Shown here in pieces: positions 45,547-56,133 of a stretch of DNA of 64,000 nt. Source of the stretch: Amanita rubescens. Its lineage: Eukaryota > Basidiomycota > Agaricomycetes > Agaricales > Amanitaceae. Both the position numbers and the translations under genes were made by a program. The stretch spans positions 43,282-107,281 of the forward strand of contig WION01000186.1 in NCBI GenBank assembly GCA_015039365.1, written 5' to 3'. Position 1 is the stretch's first letter. Every line of letters begins with the position of its first letter. The notes beneath the pieces are model-generated. The model had not been told where the DNA came from. It worked only from the letters and a program-made list of their open reading frames with translations, and made no database searches.

Positions 45547-45930
45547 CTATTTCGCCATCAAAAACCAGCCTGATTTCCCGTAGAAACCTTCAGTTTCCAA
45601 GACTTCCTTCAACTTCTCTAGGACACCATCCTGTGGAATGAGCTGATCGTTTCGGCCGGTGCTCGCTACGAGGCCTAGAAGTTGGAAATGCCCGTCCTCT
45701 TCCGAACAAGCCCTCACGATCTCCACAGTTGGCCAAATGGGTTCGCAAAGTTCCTCAAGGCGGAACTTAGCCCTTTCAATCTGCTCTATTCCGTAGCAAA
45801 TGGGGTCATCTTCGTCCTCCGAGTCGGGAAGGATGGGGAAATATTTGTCTTTATAATTTTGCCAGGCATCACACGGAAGTAGGATGCCGAAGACCGCTGC
45901 GGGCTTGTCAGAGCGAATAGCCCGAAACAT
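45547..45930 (-). CDS. Small hypothetical protein, 127-aa family, copy A
   Basis: ATG at 45930 gives 127 aa: MFRAIRSDKPAAVFGILLPC, DAWQNYKDKYFPILPDSEDE, RAKFRLEELCEPIWPTVEIV and LVASTGRNDQLIPQDGVLEK, ending GWFLMAK. No known domain; it looks globular and acidic. A full-length paralogue with the same length lies at 50116-50499, and most differences between them are conservative, which argues that the product is or was under selection. Its 5' flank (45931-46040) is the uninterrupted version of the site hit by the helicase/DUF6589 element at 50526. Confidence 0.55.
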   Translation of the reverse strand: MFRAIRSDKPAAVFGILLPCDAWQNYKDKYFPILPDSEDEDDPICYGIEQIERAKFRLEELCEPIWPTVEIVRACSEEDGHFQLLGLVASTGRNDQLIPQDGVLEKLKEVLETEGFYGKSGWFLMAK

Positions 45931-46040
45931 TGAGATCTGTCTTCCCACTGTTTTCTCTAAAACGAGTGTTATCGAGAATGGAAAAATACGTGAAACTGTT
46001 CGTACCCATATCCTGCATCGACGTCTATGACAGTGGTCGT

Positions 46041-47104
46041 TGACAAGTTCCTTTACGTAAGCAAGGACTCGCGTGGTGACATTGACAAGGGCGGAGTTAC
46101 AATCTCTACTGCCATCGTTTCAATGGCTTTGTAACTATACGCCGCAGGCAGAAAAAAAGAGAGAATTACGTGTAATTAATTACTGTACCTCGGCTGGCCT
46201 TGGGCCTGAATGGACTCTTATCCAGGAGTGCATGCAATTTGCCGGACGACCTGTAAATGCCGGCGAGACCCGAAACATGCTACACGCGGCATTTTCCGAC
46301 GAAGGTCCTACAACAGCCTACAACGCGCCGCGGCGATACACGAGATGCTCCCTGACGAACGTCAACGGCAAAACGCGAGACAAGCTATTCACAGTGATAC
46401 GCAAACTGAACGTCCACGGTGAAACGCGATACACGCTATGCGCTGCATTTTTTCCAGTGAAGAACATCCCGAAGCCTATACTACCTCGGACCATGCCACG
46501 CGAAGCGCGGCGTGAGTTAAAATTGACAATGATGTAGCAGTGCTTAGTACTCACGGTAAAAGCCGGCGCATCTATCATAGCGCAGTGACTATACTATATA
46601 TACATATATATAATAATATATACAATGCACTAGTATGGCGCCGAATTCTGCTTTCTATAAAGCGTGGCTTTCACGTCTCAGGCTACTATAGTATATTGTA
46701 CGGACACTTACGTCCTGACCACAACTACACATCAGTTCAACCATTGACATTAGAAATTGATTCTCAAATTCCATATTCAAAAAAATGAAAAACAAGGAAA
46801 GATTCATCGTACCATTCGAGCTCTTCCTGTCTATCGTTGTTCTATATTTAGTTAGGCTTTACAGTAGTTTACAGTGTGACTGCCCCAACTGTTTAAATTT
46901 GTCCCACCGATGCCGATCATATGGCGAGTATATGTCTTCACGTTGTCACTGTTGCACCACCTAATCAAATCTCGAACCTCAGTCACAATAAGGCCGTATG
47001 TATCCTCCCCTAAATGATCTACGTTTGCTTAGAATTTCGATTGTGAATTTACAGTTGCAAGAGGGTATCTGTCGACGCTTGATCCAGATCTCGATCGTAT
47101 CTCC
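46041..47104. other. Spacer with degenerate repeats and an AT block
   Basis: 46250-46450 contains three imperfect copies of an ACGTCnACGGnGAAACGCGA..CACGCTA-like word, which keeps a plus-strand frame open (46073-46537) without protein-like composition. 46585-46625 is a TA-rich low-complexity run. No gene is accepted. Confidence 0.35.
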
Positions 47105-48270
47105 ATGGCTCAACAACTCGATAATATTCCTCAGCTACCGGCTCCCTATCAGACTTCCTTTGCGGTACGCACCGCCATCTCGCAAGCCTACTCGGGCTAT
47201 TTCAATGCGAGAGGATTAGAAGCGTACTGGTACGCTCCATACCTCCATACACTCTCTGAATTGGCAACTCCATACGATGGACATCTTATCGCCAATTGTC
47301 AACATCCACTTTATATCCCGGCACTCCGCATGAGAGAGCTGAGCATCCGCAAAAAATTTCGCGATCGTCAGCTTCCATTCGACTCTGATGATGAGGGTTA
47401 CAATGAATTGACCGAGGAAGACCTTCGAGGTGCTGACGATGGAAACAATGGCGACGGTGATATCCTGGGAGATCCCGGTGCCAGCGAAGACCAAAGTCGC
47501 ACATCTAAGAGGTTGTTCGAAGCAAACATGAAGAGGAAAAAAACTGAGTTAGAAAGACGAAGAGCTGAGATGATAGAACTTTTGAAAGAGAAGGAACAAC
47601 TCATCGAGGACATGGAAGAGCATGCCCGTAAGTAGCTTGTAATCAGGTTCATACTTACCATAAATCAACCACTCAATCGACAGATCAAGTTACACCAAAC
47701 CCTGATGGATCCCTAGCGAGCATAGCGTCGGAGCCAGAATCTAATGCAAAAGACATGACACCGGATGTTGCCCTTTGCCATATAACATTCCATGAACTCC
47801 CACAACCTACAAATAAGTCGGAATGGCATCACTATCAGCACCGCGCAGGTGTGAAAGTAACCCACCAATGTTGCGCTCTCTTAGGCGAACTCAAGAAAGC
47901 ACCTCGTCGAACTTTCAGAGGACCGGCGCGTCTTCATGATACGGCCTATAGTCTCATATCGCAGGCACAGACTGAAGTTCTAACGTATTGTGCAGCCTAT
48001 TTTGAGGGTAATGCTCAAGCAGAGCCAGTAATCGCCCTCGCTGCCATGGGTCCCTATTGGAAATGGGCAGTGATAGGCCCCACAGATGTTGAAGGCCTAT
48101 ATGATTGGACAGATCACAGGGAGGATGATGAAAAGGCAAAGGAGCTCCGTAAAAAATTTCAACCCCGTCCGTTTGTTCTTGGAACGCGTAAGTCGGACGA
48201 GGAGCTGACTAAAATTAGCCAGCGTCACATCTATCCCCTGCTTAGTATGCCACACGTTGGTGCAACATAG
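47105..48270 (+). CDS. Hypothetical coiled-coil protein (369 aa)
   Basis: ATG at 47105 (MAQQLDNIPQLPAPYQTSF). Exons 47105-47627 and 47684-48270 join in frame across a 56-nt intron. The N-terminal part has aromatic-rich sequence (FNARGLEAYWYAPYLHTLSE; ANCQHPLYIPALRMRELSIR), then an acidic stretch. Residues about 135-175 form a strongly charged coiled coil (KTELERRRAEMIELLKEKEQ). The C-terminal domain reads WHHYQHRAGVKVTHQCCALL, YSLISQAQTEVLTYCAAYFE and IALAAMGPYWKWAVIGPTDV. I do not recognise the family. It looks intact, with good splice signals. Confidence 0.6.
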
Positions 48271-48736
48271 ATGATCGCTGCTCGGGTTGTAAAAACGTAG
48301 CGTGTCAAGTTGGAATACATTTGTTTGGTGCCTTCAGCTAATACGCAGAGAGCTCTCTCATTCCTTTGTGACTCCTCAGGCCTCAGGCCTTCACTAGTTG
48401 GCTTTCTTGGATGAGAAATCTCAATTTCCACGATCTGCAGGTCTGCCAGTTATCATAACTTGACTTCTTTCAAAGTTACCAGAAGTTCTGATCACTCGCG
48501 AATCGCTATGTACCGTAGTCGTGTGCTCTGAGTGCTTATACCCACGGGCTCTGTTCCTTTTTCTCTACATACATGAGGCGATATTGAAATTATATATACA
48601 CTACTAGTGGTACATGTGCAACAAGATTTGTTACGAAACCAAAGTTTTGAAGAGAGCTTATAAGTAACTAAGACCCTACTGACGCTACTATAAGTATAAC
48701 CATGGAAAAGTCGAAATTGAAGAACGCACCAACTAT
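48271..48736. other. Spacer sharing words with 56330-56420
   Basis: CTGCAGGTCTGCCAGTTATCATA (48437-48459) resembles GCAGATCTGCCGGTTATCATA (56344-56364), so parts of this flank were duplicated together with the small-gene block. No gene is seen. Confidence 0.35.
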
Positions 48737-49388
48737 CTACCGGAAAGAAAAGTCTAACTTGACCTCCTTGGTGTTGTCACGGTCTCCAGTCCATTTCAGT
48801 TTGTCCCCAGCCCTTGTAAAATAAGCCATGAGGATGTTGACTGTTACAGGATTGGATGGAGTCATTGAATCCACTAGCATGTTGCTATACGGGTTATCGT
48901 GGGTGCCAAACGAGGTGGGAGGAAATTCAATGGTCGGGTAAACTATCAGACAACCTATGGGAGTGTCACAGGGGTCATTAGTTTAATATAGGTCACTCAA
49001 GATCGGAGAGATGATATCACCTTCGGTAAGGTGAATTGACAACTTTGCAACTTTAAGTACTATATCGCGTCCCTTGGGAAGCTTCAATGGCATGATCATG
49101 CACATCTCACGAGTCAGGTCCCGCTGGCCTTCTGGCTTCAGGATCTCCTCGTCAAGGTATGCTTTTGATGCTTCATATGTGGTCGGCACTAGGTTTGGGA
49201 ATTGCTCTTTGACCCCAGCGAGAAGTTGAGCCTCAATTTCGCTGGGTAGAGTGTCAAGACGTTCACCAAAGACATAGAAGGTGGCCCGGGCCTTAAGATG
49301 AGTTCAGATCACCAATATGTTATCGCGTGACGAGAGACTCGCAGAGTGATGTAAAACTTACAACAGCTCGACTAGATCCAGTGGCCAT
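48737..49388 (-). CDS. Hypothetical protein (179 aa), three exons
   Basis: ATG at 49388. Exons 49388-49362, 49291-48997 and 48954-48737 join in frame. The protein reads MATGSSRAVARATFYVFGER, EAQLLAGVKEQFPNLVPTTY, REMCMIMPLKLPKGRDIVLK and, in exon 3, CLIVYPTIEFPPTSFGTHDN and NILMAYFTRAGDKLKWTGDR, ending KLDFSFR. The alternating hydrophobic pattern suggests a small beta-rich fold. No family is recognised; introns are typical in length and signal, which supports a real gene. Confidence 0.55.
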
Positions 49389-49639
49389 GCTTAATGTAGT
49401 GAATACTAGAGTGCACGGCGATGAGATAGTAGATACTCATACTCAAGAAGGTTTGAGCTGGGTTTGAAAGCGAACCATATATGTACAAACAAATTCGCTA
49501 CCAGTGACTCTTAAAGTTACTACCAGGACCATGACTCCTGGCGGTATTATATACTTGTATAGATTTCTGAACATTGTGTACCAGCCTGGGCTCTCCTCCA
49601 TCACCGAAACCTTCTTTTGCCAGATCACCTCACATATAT

Positions 49640-49945
49640 CGCATCGCTTTCACAAGTGCTACGAGGAGTAGGTCACGTTCGGACCTGGAATCATGAAAGC
49701 CTAGTATTTTGACTCGCACATCGGGAAAGATGTGTTCGCAAATTTCTGTGTATGAACTTGGCCAGCCTGCCCAATCTCGTAACGAACGAGTTCCGATCCT
49801 TCCAGGTTAGAGGGAAGGGAAATTTTGATATCTTTATAATGTTTCCAGGCATCGCTGCAGTGGGGAAGGGGGGATTCCGAAGATCGCTACTGGATCTCTT
49901 GTACAGTGAATAGCCTCGCTCATTGAAAGCTTTTGTTTAACCGGT
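49640..49945 (-). pseudogene. Degenerate copy of the 127-aa family
   Basis: CTTTATAATGTTTCCAGGCATCGCTGCAG...GGATTCCGAAGATCGCTACTGG...GAATAGCCTCGCTCATTGAAA matches the start of the intact copies with many indels. Together with 49960-50499 it repeats the order degenerate-then-intact seen at 45020-45930. Confidence 0.5.
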
Positions 49946-50115
49946 TCGAGCGATAAATCTCCTTTAGTGCATCACGTCGGCGAGTGCTCGTCGACGTCGT
50001 AGTCATCTGGACTTGACGTTGCACAACCGTACAAAACTCCGAAGAAGAATTGACTAGGAGTTTGGTACAAAAATAAAATTGCAGAAGCTAACATTGAGCC
50101 GTTTTGGAAGTGTCG

Positions 50116-50499
50116 CTATTTCGCCATAAAAAACCAGCCTGAATTCCCATGGAAACCTTCTTTTTCCAAGACTTCCTTCAACTTCTCCAGGACGCCATCC
50201 TGCGGAATAAACTGATCGTTTCTGCGGGTGCTCGCTACGAGGCCGAGAAGTTGGAAATCCTCTTCCTCTTCCGAACAAGCCCTCACAATCTCCACAGTTG
50301 GCCAAATAGGTTCGCAAAGTTCTTCAAGGCGGAACTTGGCTTTTTCAATCTGCTCCATTCCGTAGCAAATGGGGTCATCTTCGTCATCCAAGTCAAGAAC
50401 GATGGGGAAATATTTGTTTTTATAATTTTGCCAGGCATCAAACGGAAGTTGGATGCCGAAGACCGCTGCCGCCTTTTCTGAACGAATAGCCCGAAACAT
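50116..50499 (-). CDS. Small hypothetical protein, 127-aa family, copy B
   Basis: ATG at 50499 gives 127 aa closely similar to copy A: MFRAIRSEKAAAVFGIQLPF, DAWQNYKNKYFPIVLDLDDE, CEPIWPTVEIVRACSEEEED, ending GWFFMAK. The helicase/DUF6589 element is inserted about 26 bp upstream of this ATG, so the original promoter now lies beyond 56134. Any expression would have to start in the element's end. Confidence 0.55.
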   Translation of the reverse strand: MFRAIRSEKAAAVFGIQLPFDAWQNYKNKYFPIVLDLDDEDDPICYGMEQIEKAKFRLEELCEPIWPTVEIVRACSEEEEDFQLLGLVASTRRNDQFIPQDGVLEKLKEVLEKEGFHGNSGWFFMAK

Positions 50500-50515
50500 T
50501 GAGATCTGTCTTCCA

Positions 50516-50525
50516 ACTTTTTTCT
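50516..50525. repeat. Target-site duplication of the helicase/DUF6589 element, left
   Basis: ACTTTTTTCT here is repeated exactly at 56134-56143 on the other side of the element; the next base differs (T versus C). The uninterrupted paralogue at about 45951-45960 has a single ACTGTTTTCT. Confidence 0.75.
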
Positions 50526-50537
50526 TAGTCTCGTTCC

Positions 50538-50635
50538 CAGACGTTCTAGGGCAGCGGAGACAGCCGAGCGGAGCGTGAAGCGGGGGCAAATTTTTTGGCG
50601 CGACTTTTGAGCACGGCGCTGCCCTAGAACGTCTG
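50538..50635. repeat. Subterminal hairpin in the left end
   Basis: CAGACGTTCTAGGGCAGCG (50538-50556) is perfectly inverted as CGCTGCCCTAGAACGTCTG (50617-50635), a 19-bp stem with a 60-nt loop. The right end has an imperfect counterpart (56031-56046 with 56110-56122). Confidence 0.85.
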
Positions 50636-50716
50636 GTGCATTTCCCCTGGCAACACTGCGCTCGAGTCACGCTTGAGTCACCTTGCTTAGAAATTGTATT
50701 ATATCATACGTATCAC

Positions 50717-53470
50717 ATGACATTGTTTACCCCTAAACGCGTCGCGCGCTGGCTTCCTGCATCCCTGGATCCCTGGATCCCACGTATGTCACCGGCTCTA
50801 GAGCGTCACCGACGTCATCAGAATCAAGCGCGAAATTCTGCGACAAACTTGGATCAGGCTCGGCAGCGGTCCGCCCAAGAAAATAGCTATTCTTCAACAG
50901 CTACACGCCGAAAGATCGAAGACGAGCTCTTCAATTGCACCAATGGATTAAAGGCTTATGAGTGGCAGGTAGACGTGGCTGAGGCCATTCTATTAGGCCT
51001 AGATTGTACTGTGATTGCGGGGACAGGGGCAGGAAAGACATTGCCATTCGTAATGCCCCTGTTCATTAAGCCCCAAAAGACAGTACTCATAATCTCGCCT
51101 CTGAATTCCCTGGAGGAGGATCAGGTAAGATATTTGAAGCACGTACTGCCAGTGCATTTAATCACAAACCGTTTGACAGGCTGCTCGCTTTCAAAAGATG
51201 GGGTTAACCGCTGTGGCTGTAAATGGTGAAACTTATTCATCTCAGCTTCATAAAGTGGGTCCCCCCCATACCTGATGAGCTTAAAATGACCATTGTTAGG
51301 ATCTTGAAAGCGGAAAATATCAAGTAATACTCTCATCACCAGAGATGTGCTTGAAACATCCTGATTTCCGCCAATTGCTGAGTGTAGCCAAATTCTCACA
51401 TGCAATGTGCTTAATTGTTGTCGATGAAGCACATTGTATTACACAGTGGGGACCCCAGTTCCGCCAGGAATATGCAGACCTAGGGGAAATCCGGGCATTT
51501 GCACCACAAGCTCCCGTTCTCTTAACATCTGCAACACTCACTCCATCATCACTAGATCATGCACGTAAAATCATGCTGGTAGACCCCTTATCCTCTTACC
51601 ATGTCATGCTGGGTGTAGATAGACCCAATATTGCATGGTCAGTCAGGCATATGACACAAGGGAAAGACTTGGAAAGCTTAAAATTCATTATCCCTCCTCC
51701 TGACGTTGACACAAACACGCCAGGACCATTCATTCCCACAATGATATTCTTTGATGACATTGCCTTGGCCATGTCAGCTATGGTCTATCTACGTCACCTG
51801 ATGCCCCAAGCTCGTCACCAGGAAATCGCTGTATACCACTCACGCCGAACATCCCGAGCTAAAAAAATCGTCATGAAACAATTTCGCAACCAAGAGATCA
51901 AGATTCTACTCACGACTGAAGCAGCCGGAATGGTACATCATTGTCTGGTGCATATTACGATTGTCTAACTAATGTTCTACGCTCAGGGATGTGATATATC
52001 ACATGTTAAGCGGGTGATTCAATTCACTGTTCCAAAATCTCTGGATATTTGGTTACAGCGGGGTGGTCGAGCTGGTCGTGATAGGACCATCCAGGCAGAG
52101 GCTATATTGCTCGTTCAGCCTTCAGTATTTCAGGAGATTTCAAGCAAAAAGGAAATTAGCTCACCAGAGATGGACGGTACTACTACAGACACTCCTCAAT
52201 ACCGGAAAGAGATTCATGGTGGTCTGCGTCAATGGATCGAAGCAGCCGAATGTCGCCGCGATGTTGTTGATGAGTACTACGACTCCGGTGTGCCACGGTC
52301 GAGTAAGTTCGAATCGTCTATAACAAAGAAGACATCTACTTACACAGATAAGCGCCGCTCGGTATCTGTTGCGACAACTGTCAACGGAAGACCAATGAGA
52401 CGACAATTGTGGATTTCTCGAACGTCGGCAATTTCGATGTGGTGAACTCAAAGGCCTGCTCGACGGCAGGACCTTCGAACGTCATAGAAAACGTCTCTAT
52501 GGATGGACTAGGTGACACCACAGCAGATCAGCTTGAGGAATCAGACAAAGATATAGGAGACGATGTCACCTCCGATACGGGTATACCCAGGCCCTCAACC
52601 AAGCGTCGCGATCCCTCTATTCTTCCCCAAAGGCGGCGAGGCGCACATCTGGCTGATGCCCAACGGTCGCTTGAGCGGTGGCGAGTAGAGACGTGGACAA
52701 ATCTCTACAGTCAATGCCCGTGGAGTCCCGAAGTAATCCTGCCATCCCGAGTTATTTCCAATCTTGCGCAAAAGACATACATTCTGTCTGTTGATAATTT
52801 GGTCGAAATTGGAGGTTTGTCACGGCACCGTGCTCTTCGTCATGGCGAACAGATACTGTCTATCCTACACAAAGTTGACGAACGTGAGCGTAGTCGACGC
52901 TCGTCTGAAAAACAAAAGAAATTGGACGAACGTTTGGAGCGTCAACGTATCGCAGCAGTCGCTAGGGAGGCGAAGAAAGTAGAGGCGAAGAGGCGAAGGG
53001 AAGAGGAACGGTCGAGAAGGCCTAAGAAACCGCGACTCTCACGAGCAAAGAAGCATGTCGCGCCAGCACACGTGGCCGCGGAGATGGGGGCTCAAGGTAA
53101 GGAAAACGTACCCCTATCTCCGCCATCTGTATTACATCCGACGGGCTCGTGGTTTCCCATGGCTCCGTTCACCCCACCACGGTTCACGACGTCTGCGCCT
53201 TACTATTCGCCCTCATCGACGCCTTTCACGCCACTTACGGCTAGCCTCTGTGCACCGCCTTTCACGCCTCCCACGGCTAGCCCTACGACGTCTGCGCCTC
53301 ACTATTCCACGGCTAGCCCTCCGCCTCTATCGTCTGCTCGCTTATGGGCATCACCCTATTATCTCGCGCCCTATCAAAATCCGATGCAACCTGCACCGCC
53401 CGTCCAGCCACATCCTACGTTTTCCCAGTACGACTTCAACGCGATGGGACCATTTCAGAACCCCAAATAA
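50717..53470 (+). CDS. RecQ-like ATP-dependent DNA helicase (849 aa) of the element
   Basis: ATG at 50717. Exons 50717-51124, 51180-51254, 51300-51932, 51987-52302 and 52353-53470 join in one frame without damage. Superfamily 2 motifs: Walker A DCTVIAGTGAGKTLPF, motif Ia IISPLNSLEEDQ, DEAH box LIVVDEAHCITQWGPQFRQE, motif III LLTSATLTP, motif V TTEAAGMGCDISHVKRVIQF, motif VI WLQRGGRAGRDR. A cysteine set (ECRRD..., CCDNC) matches the RecQ zinc-binding region. The last 300 aa are new: a charged helix (KQKKLDERLERQRIAAVARE) and a Pro/Ser/Thr-rich tail with repeats of TPPTAS/TSAPYYS type. RecQ helicases unwind 3'-5'; here it may process transposition intermediates, which is an inference. Confidence 0.88.
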
Positions 53471-53599
53471 CTTTATACAAGAATACCGTGCTAGTGTACC
53501 TTGAAGTGAGTATATTTTTATTCAATATAAGTTATACTTGACCAATTTCGAATGATAGAATATTTGTATTTACGCGATGAAATGCAATACCATTATATC

Positions 53600-55882
53600 T
53601 CAACCATCCCATGTCTCCTTGGTCGAGCGCTCGAAGTGACGAGCTTTCCACCACTTGTTGACAGTATCTCCATTTTCTAAGGCATCAACACCGGAGGTGA
53701 TATAATCTGCAACACGTATACTGCCGTCCTTTGGTTAGGCCATTCGCAATGCAATCCTTGGAGCATTTCAAGAAGTTCGACGGTGTACTTAAAGTTCCCG
53801 CCACCTGCAAAACGGAACAGGATCACGGGTATCAAGTCTTCCATTCGGCCCACATCCCCTTCCTTTATGGCTGCAGTCAACTCCAGGTATGGCAATATGT
53901 CTTTATTCCACATAATACTGTTTTCTTGAACTAGATCCGGTTTGTCGGAAGGCATTCGTTCTTGAAGTTCAACTAATGCAGCCATTGATGCGTAACGGTC
54001 AAGAATCTGACCGGCATATGCATGCAGTTCTTCTGGTCTCTTTTTTACCAGATCATCCAATGTTTTTGCGCCTGTAAGTTGACACCAACTCGTGCGAAAA
54101 TGTGCTTCGCTAATATGACGAAGGGCTTCGTCTAGGTCGTTCCAAAATGGACCCTTGCTTGCGGGTGACATCTTCTTTTTATGTAACAGGTCAAATGCAT
54201 GGCGCAGCAGTCCAACGGAGTTCGATGTCCCGTAATATTGCTTGTATAATGATAACGCAAATGCCATCACCAGGTGGAACCATCCTGGAGACAATACGAG
54301 GTAGTCCATGCGATCAAACGAATTAAAGTCCTCGTGGCGATATTTATACAAGCCCCGAAGACGATCCATCGTCAATTGATCACCACAACAAACTAAGACT
54401 CGGTCAAGCCCGGTTTGTTTTTGTTCTACTTCCGAATCAAGTTGTAATTGACGGAACCATTCAGCAACGACCTTATCGTTTCCGTCATAACTGGCCTCCT
54501 CAATAGGTGCGGTTTCTAGCATGTATTGAATGTTCCTAGCATTTTCACCAACAGGGAGCTCGTGGACAGGAGCAGGAGGGGCGAGACATTCATGGTTCCG
54601 GTGAGTGGCAGGGTATGCTCGGAATTCCGGTGAATTTAGAAGCACTGACAATATATGATAGATATACGAGGCTCTCAGACGCTTCGCAGCTGCTGGAATG
54701 CCATCGATTAGAGGTGTTATATCGAACATGGTAGCAGCGCGACGGGTTTCTTGTAGAGCACGGTTTATCCGTGGAACGAGTGCCTTTTCAATAGGTAATG
54801 TCCACACCGTACCAGCACATCCACTTTGAAAATGACTCTGGTTGTGTAGACGTTGAGAAAACACCCGAAGCGGAACATTTACATTGTCGTATGACACAAA
54901 GAAAGGTTGGGATTTGACCATTTGACGGACCTCGTCCATAGCCTTCTTGGAAAGTGTCCGGAAAGCCTCGGCCGTCCATTTATGACTCATGGTGAGTCCG
55001 AGCGAGTGGATGGCGTCGAAAGCACGAGCTGACATTCCACATGCTTTTAAATATATTGCCCAGGCTTTCGCCAACCTGCTGCGTCGGAAAGACCGTGTAT
55101 ACTGACACTGGGATATCATGGAAAGAACTATCTGAAGAGTCCAAAGTTAATTTTCTGCTATATTTTAAAATCGGAAGACTGACCATATCGGGATTTTTAT
55201 GAGTGTTATGTTTTTCCTGCTCAACGGTATATGCAGCTTTCCGAAACAAACTCCATGTTATTGGCGCTAGTGTCCGGCACTCCGCCATTATGACGTTAAA
55301 GTTAAGATTTAGTAGATGCTCCTTCGAAAGGAGCTCGGAATTTGAAAGGAAAGACTTTGCTGTGAGTTTCATTTCACGATCCATTTGCTTGTTGACTATT
55401 TTTTGTGCAAAGTTGACGAGAACTTTCTTGGCAGCCAATGGCCGTTGCCCCCGGTAACCTTGACCTCGGCTGGGGGCTTGATACCATCGCTCCAACAGTA
55501 TAGGCAGCTCATCGCTAACCATAAGGGCGGTCCGCTGGTATTGTATAGCTGCATCATTATGACATGCGGCATCTCCATAAAAAACGGCATCCAAGAACAA
55601 CGGTAAGTTCAGCCCCTCGGATTGCATGCAGTTGAAGATTCTCTTTACTTTCGACAGAATATCTGCCGCATCCAGCCTAGCTTTGAGATGCATCGTGTTC
55701 TGGTAAGCAATTGGTGCGTCCGCAGGTGTTTCTTCCTCTTCTAACATCGGCTCATCCAATTCTTCGGGCTCGTCATAAGTGAAGTCTACAAGTTCATCAA
55801 TGTCGAACAAGTCTTCCTCGTCTTCTTCAAGCACAACTATATCCGAGGGAGCTTCTTCTTCCCCTTCAAGATTTGGATCCAT
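53600..55882 (-). CDS. DUF6589 protein of the element, C-terminus altered
   Basis: Exon 1 55882-55184 starts MDPNLEGEEEAPSDIVVLEE, is very acidic, then reads VKRIFNCMQSEGLNLPLFLD and LLNLNFNVIMAECRTLAPIT. Exon 2 from 55131 reads IVLSMISQCQYTRSFRRSRL, GLTMSHKWTAEAFRTLSKKA, PFFVSYDNVNVPLRVFSQRL and VCCGDQLTMDRLRGLYKYRH, which is the core I know as DUF6589, a conserved unknown family abundant in mushroom genomes. Conserved acids (SYDNVN, GDQLT, WND) could form a nuclease site. The first frame stops at 53677. A better C-terminal end (VADYITSGVDALENGDTVNK, HFERSTKETWDG, stop 53600) lies in another frame behind a one-base shift near 53722. The segment that normally sits between appears shortened, so this copy may be inactive. 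Confidence 0.75.
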
Positions 55883-56133
55883 TGTTTATTACCATCTAGC
55901 TAGATACATAGTATACGAATTGCAACGACGCATAATGGTTTAGGAGGTGTTTGCTATATTGAGAATAGCCGGAGACATCACGTGAATGTGACCGTAACAT
56001 CAAGCGCAGTATTTGGGGGGAATTGCACCAGATGTTCTAGGGAGGAGCCTGGCGCGAAACTTTCCCCAAAGTTTTCGCCTCCGCTTCAGGCTCCGCCCGG
56101 GTACCGGCCCGTAGAAAATCTGGGTACGAGATT

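Larger units (their letters stand above)
50527..56133. mobile_element. 5.6-kb TIR element carrying a RecQ-like helicase and a DUF6589 gene
   Basis: The left end (50527-50670) and the reverse complement of the right end (56133-55990) align over about 140 bp. Shared blocks are TCTCGTNCCCAGA, CGGAGCNTGAAGCGGNGGC, CCCTAGAACNTCTGGTGCAN and ACTGCGCT. Ten bases, ACTTTTTTCT, flank both sides as a target duplication. The insertion splits a duplicated block whose uninterrupted version is at 45.9-46.0 kb. Inside are only two genes, convergent and about 130 bp apart. This is the structure of a DNA transposon, but neither product is a classical transposase I know. Family name and mechanism are unknown to me. 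Confidence 0.8.

Noticed and set aside
46073..46537. 154-codon plus-strand frame
   Set aside because: It is kept open by degenerate ACGTC/CGAAACGCG repeats; composition is not protein-like.
50527..56133. Helitron
   Set aside because: The helicase is RecQ-like without a Rep domain, and the element has inverted ends and a target duplication, unlike Helitrons.
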